DNA of 17,093 bases, taken from NCBI GenBank assembly GCA_903882335.1, contig CAIRWP010000164.1:1-17093 (forward strand), written 5' to 3'. Made by a program: the position numbers and the translations under genes. Shown here one piece after another: positions 14,963 through 17,093 of this stretch; positions within the stretch are counted from its first letter, which is position 1; each line of letters starts with the position of its first letter. The notes under the pieces were generated by a model. That model made no database searches, had not been told where the DNA came from, and was given only the letters and a program-made list of their open reading frames with translations. Source of the stretch: an uncultured Opitutia bacterium (GTDB lineage Bacteria; Verrucomicrobiota; Verrucomicrobiia; Opitutales; UBA953).

Positions 14963-15250
14963 TCAGGATTCGTCGAACTTACGGACGAACAGCGCGTCCA
15001 TCTCGTCGAGGAACAGTTTAGCATCTTTCCCCTTCACCGAGAAGCGCAGTTTCGACCCCTGCCCGGCGGCCAGCATCATCAGGCCCATGATGCTCTTGCC
15101 GTTCACGACCTCGTCGTCCTTGGAGACCGTGACCTCGACCTCAGGGTACCGGTTGGCAAGGCGCACAATCTGGGCGGCCGGACGCGTGTGGATGCCCATC
15201 CGGTTCTGGACGGTGAATTCGTGGGCGAGGGCCTCGGAGGAGTCTTCCAT
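14963..15250 (-). CDS. ptsH: HPr phosphocarrier protein
   Basis: A 95-aa cytoplasmic protein of the phosphotransferase system. The active-site histidine H21 sits in MGIHTRPAAQIVRLA (18-32). The regulatory serine site is present at S53 in NGKSIMGLMMLAAGQG (50-65), so both His phosphorylation and HPr-kinase phosphorylation are possible. The N-terminus is about nine residues longer than usual (MEDSSEALA). No enzyme I, EII components or HPr kinase lies in the window, so it cannot be said whether it transports sugar or is purely regulatory. It is divergent from the pyruvate dehydrogenase genes across a 299-nt gap and followed by an unknown secreted protein. The leader is C-rich with no Shine-Dalgarno sequence. 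Confidence 0.93.
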   Translation of the reverse strand: MEDSSEALAHEFTVQNRMGIHTRPAAQIVRLANRYPEVEVTVSKDDEVVNGKSIMGLMMLAAGQGSKLRFSVKGKDAKLFLDEMDALFVRKFDES

Positions 15251-15549
15251 GATAAGGGGGCGCCCTGGGGGAACAAAGCGGAAGGAAAAGGGTGACGGCC
15301 CCCCAGATGGGTCAAGGTTATTAAGGATACGGGGAGAAGGCGAGGTTCCCTCGGGGAGTCAGGGCGAGGGCTGGTCGGGCGCGATCTCGCCGGGCCGCCG
15401 TTGAGCGGTGGAGGAGTCGGGTGGGTCTCTGCCGATGCGGCCCTGCTGGATTCCCCCAGATTCATGCTAATTACGGCGATATCGGCTGATTTCACCCCTT
15501 GGCTTGACCTTCCTGCCCAGACCCCTCCAATCGTCCCAAACGAACCACC
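15251..15549. other. Divergent intergenic region between ptsH and pdhA
   Basis: This 299-nt stretch separates two divergent genes, so both promoters should be here. A less GC-rich patch at about 15463-15500 contains the 8-bp palindrome CGATATCG (15477-15484) and is the best candidate for pdhA control. TTGACC lies on the plus strand at 15504-15509 and on the minus strand at 15315-15310. Neither has a convincing -10 at normal spacing. The two short ORFs in the region look spurious. No terminator or RNA gene was found. Confidence 0.45.
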
Positions 15550-16656
15550 GTGGCCAAGCCCGCTGTCCTCACCCATCCGGAATCCCTGAAGCGCCCCGCC
15601 GGGCCTTCGGAGTACGCCAAGCACCCGGTCAACGCCGCCCTCTCCAAGAAGGAGAAGGTCGCCCTTTACACCAAAATGGCCCGGATCCGCCATTTTGAAC
15701 AGCGCTGCATCCGCATCTACCAGCAAGGCAAGATCGGGGGCTTCCTCCACCTCTATGTCGGCCAGGAAGCCGTGGCCGCCGGCACCATCTCCCTGCTGGG
15801 CAAGCACGACCACCTGATCACCGGCTACCGCGACCACGGTCACGGCCTCATGGTAGGCATGGGTATGAACGAGTGCATGGCCGAGCTCACCGGCAAGGTC
15901 ACGGGCTGCTCCCAAGGCAAGGGCGGGTCGATGCACTATTTCGCCCCAGACAAGAACTACTGGGGCGGCCACGGGATCGTCGGCGGCCAGGCCCCCCTCG
16001 GCACCGGCCTCGCCTACGCCGTCAAGTATATGGGCCTCAAGGGCTCCTGCCTCGCCTTCATGGGCGACGGCGCGGTCAACCAGGGCGCGGTCCACGAGGC
16101 CTATAACCTCGCCGCCCTCTGGGACCTCCCGGTCATCTTCGTCGTCGAGAACAACGGCTACTCCATGGGCACCTCTCAGGAGCGTTCGACCGCCCACCCC
16201 GGCTGCCTGGCCAAGCGTGCCGAAGGCTACGGCATGGACTGGGATGTGATCAACGGCCACGACGTCTACGAGGTCCGCGCCAAGACCTCCGAAGCCCTCA
16301 AGCGTGCCCACGAGGAATCCCGCCCGACCGTCCTCGAGATTTTCACTTACCGCTACTACGGCCACTCGATGGCCGACCCGGACAAGACCTACCGCGACAA
16401 AGAGGAGATCAAGGGGTACCGCGAACAGAAGGACCCGGTCCTCCTTTTCGAGAAGGAGTTGCTCGCCGAGAAGGTCCTGACCCCCGAGCTGGTCCAGGCC
16501 ATCAACGAGGCCGCCATGGCCGAGGCCGACGAGGCCGCCGCCTTCGCCGACGCCTCCCCGGACCCGACGGTGGCCGACATCACCAAGCACATCTACTGGG
16601 AAGAAGACAACCGCGGGCCGGATACGACCAGCCGCGGCACCATCATCTTCGAATAA
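15550..16656 (+). CDS. pdhA: Pyruvate dehydrogenase E1 component, alpha subunit
   Basis: A 368-aa subunit of the thiamine-diphosphate enzyme that decarboxylates pyruvate and passes the acetyl group to the E2 lipoyl domain. The thiamine-diphosphate motif runs from GDGAVNQG (172-179) to ENN (200-202). GGHGIVGGQAPLGTGLAYA (139-157) and the loop YRYYGHSMADPD (267-278) with H272 are typical. The N-terminal 40 residues (HPVNAALSKKEKVALYTKMARIRHFE) match the usual E1 alpha entry. The start is GTG at 15550, chosen because it gives the normal length and no in-frame ATG lies nearby. E1 beta follows after 21 nt. The heterodimeric E1 organisation, rather than the single-chain AceE, fits Verrucomicrobiota. 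A branched-chain keto acid E1 is a less likely alternative. No Shine-Dalgarno sequence is seen. Confidence 0.94.
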   Translation: MAKPAVLTHPESLKRPAGPSEYAKHPVNAALSKKEKVALYTKMARIRHFEQRCIRIYQQGKIGGFLHLYVGQEAVAAGTISLLGKHDHLITGYRDHGHGLMVGMGMNECMAELTGKVTGCSQGKGGSMHYFAPDKNYWGGHGIVGGQAPLGTGLAYAVKYMGLKGSCLAFMGDGAVNQGAVHEAYNLAALWDLPVIFVVENNGYSMGTSQERSTAHPGCLAKRAEGYGMDWDVINGHDVYEVRAKTSEALKRAHEESRPTVLEIFTYRYYGHSMADPDKTYRDKEEIKGYREQKDPVLLFEKELLAEKVLTPELVQAINEAAMAEADEAAAFADASPDPTVADITKHIYWEEDNRGPDTTSRGTIIFE

Positions 16657-16677
16657 TCCCTCTTCGCACTTACCGTC

Positions 16678-17093
16678 ATGGCCGTCATTTCCTACCGCGA
16701 AGCGCTCCGCGCCGCGATGCGCGAAGAACTCAAGCGCGACGACAAGGTCGTCATCATGGGCGAAGAAGTCGCCCAGTTCAACGGCGCCTACAAGGTGACC
16801 GAGGGCCTCCTCAAGGAGTTCGGACCGAAACGCATCGTCGACACCCCGATCTCCGAAGCGGGCTTCATCGGCCTCGGCATCGGCGCTTCGATGCTCGGCA
16901 TCCGCCCGGTGATGGAACTGATGTTCTGGTCCTTCTCGTACGTCGCGTTCGACCAGATCGTGAACAACGCCGGCAACATCCGCTACATGTCCGGCGGCCT
17001 CATCAACTGCCCGATCGTCATCCGCGGTCCGGCCAACGGCGGCACCAACGTCGGCGCCACCCACTCCCACACGCCCGAGGCCATCCTCGCCTC
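16678..17093 (+). CDS. pdhB: Pyruvate dehydrogenase E1 component, beta subunit (partial)
   Basis: From the ATG at 16678 the first 138 residues are in the window and the rest is cut off. The N-terminus MAVISYREALRAAMREELK, GEEVAQFNGAYKVTEGL (28-44), TPISEAGFIGLGIGASMLG (56-74) with the catalytic-site glutamate, and MSGGLINCPIVIRGPANGG (104-122) are typical of E1 beta. It pairs with E1 alpha as an alpha2beta2 heterotetramer. The leader TCCCTCTTCGCACTTACCGTC has no Shine-Dalgarno sequence. An E2 gene would be expected downstream, outside the window. Confidence 0.94.
   Translation, partial: MAVISYREALRAAMREELKRDDKVVIMGEEVAQFNGAYKVTEGLLKEFGPKRIVDTPISEAGFIGLGIGASMLGIRPVMELMFWSFSYVAFDQIVNNAGNIRYMSGGLINCPIVIRGPANGGTNVGATHSHTPEAILA

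Noticed and set aside
15477..15484. CGATATCG palindrome upstream of pdhA as a defined operator
   Set aside because: An 8-bp palindrome alone is too short to distinguish from chance; I list it only as part of the intergenic description.
15103..17070. A 655-codon minus-strand open frame opposite pdhA and pdhB
   Set aside because: It overlaps pyruvate dehydrogenase subunits with full motifs, and its translation is a compositional shadow.

Overview
The window is GC-rich chromosomal DNA from a bacterium that most resembles Verrucomicrobiota, probably an Opitutae-like lineage. The main evidence is a five-gene block (positions 476-7991, minus strand) whose order and protein architectures match the type IV pilus-like locus known from Akkermansia muciniphila as Amuc_1098-Amuc_1102. 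A FloA/NfeD pair, a solitary phage-CII-like regulator and pyrimidine-rich, Shine-Dalgarno-poor gene starts fit that reading. The taxonomic assignment is inference; no rRNA or other phylogenetic marker lies in the window.

Layout, left to right. (1) 1-359, minus: the N-terminus of a DNA polymerase I-type 5'-3' exonuclease, cut by the window edge. (2) 427-450: a strong hairpin terminator closing the next operon. (3) 476-7991, minus: the pilus/secretion operon. In transcription order it encodes a secreted Amuc_1102-like protein, a PilM-PilN fusion, a PilO-like Amuc_1100 homologue, an Amuc_1099-like membrane protein in the PilP position, and a 1002-aa secretin. (4) 8111-10564, plus: a Zn/Mn-type ABC importer (binding protein, ATPase, permease) with translationally overlapping genes, preceded by a Fur/Zur-like 7-1-7 palindrome. 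(5) 10565-12451, minus: NfeD-like protein, FloA flotillin-like scaffold and a small single-pass membrane protein. (6) 12574-13715, plus: a CII-like DNA-binding protein and peptide deformylase. (7) 13719-15250, minus: HPr phosphocarrier and a 409-aa secreted protein of unknown function. (8) 15550-17093, plus: pyruvate dehydrogenase E1 alpha and the start of E1 beta.

How the genes work together. The pilus block supplies the alignment subcomplex linking an inner-membrane PilM ring, through PilN/O/P-like proteins, to an outer-membrane secretin. No pilin, PilB/PilT ATPase or PilC is present, so those must lie elsewhere. The metal importer is a self-contained operon with its own candidate operator. 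NfeD and FloA belong to membrane-microdomain organisation. The rest is housekeeping: deformylation of nascent proteins, PTS-type regulation and pyruvate oxidation.

The least ordinary features are: a run of 20 consecutive A/T-ending codons, containing a 25-bp dyad, inside the otherwise GC-rich metal-binding-protein gene; the PilM-PilN fusion; the candidate metal-responsive operator; and the near-absence of Shine-Dalgarno sequences. I found no CRISPR array, insertion sequence, tRNA or rRNA, and no clearly new multi-gene defence or biosynthetic system.
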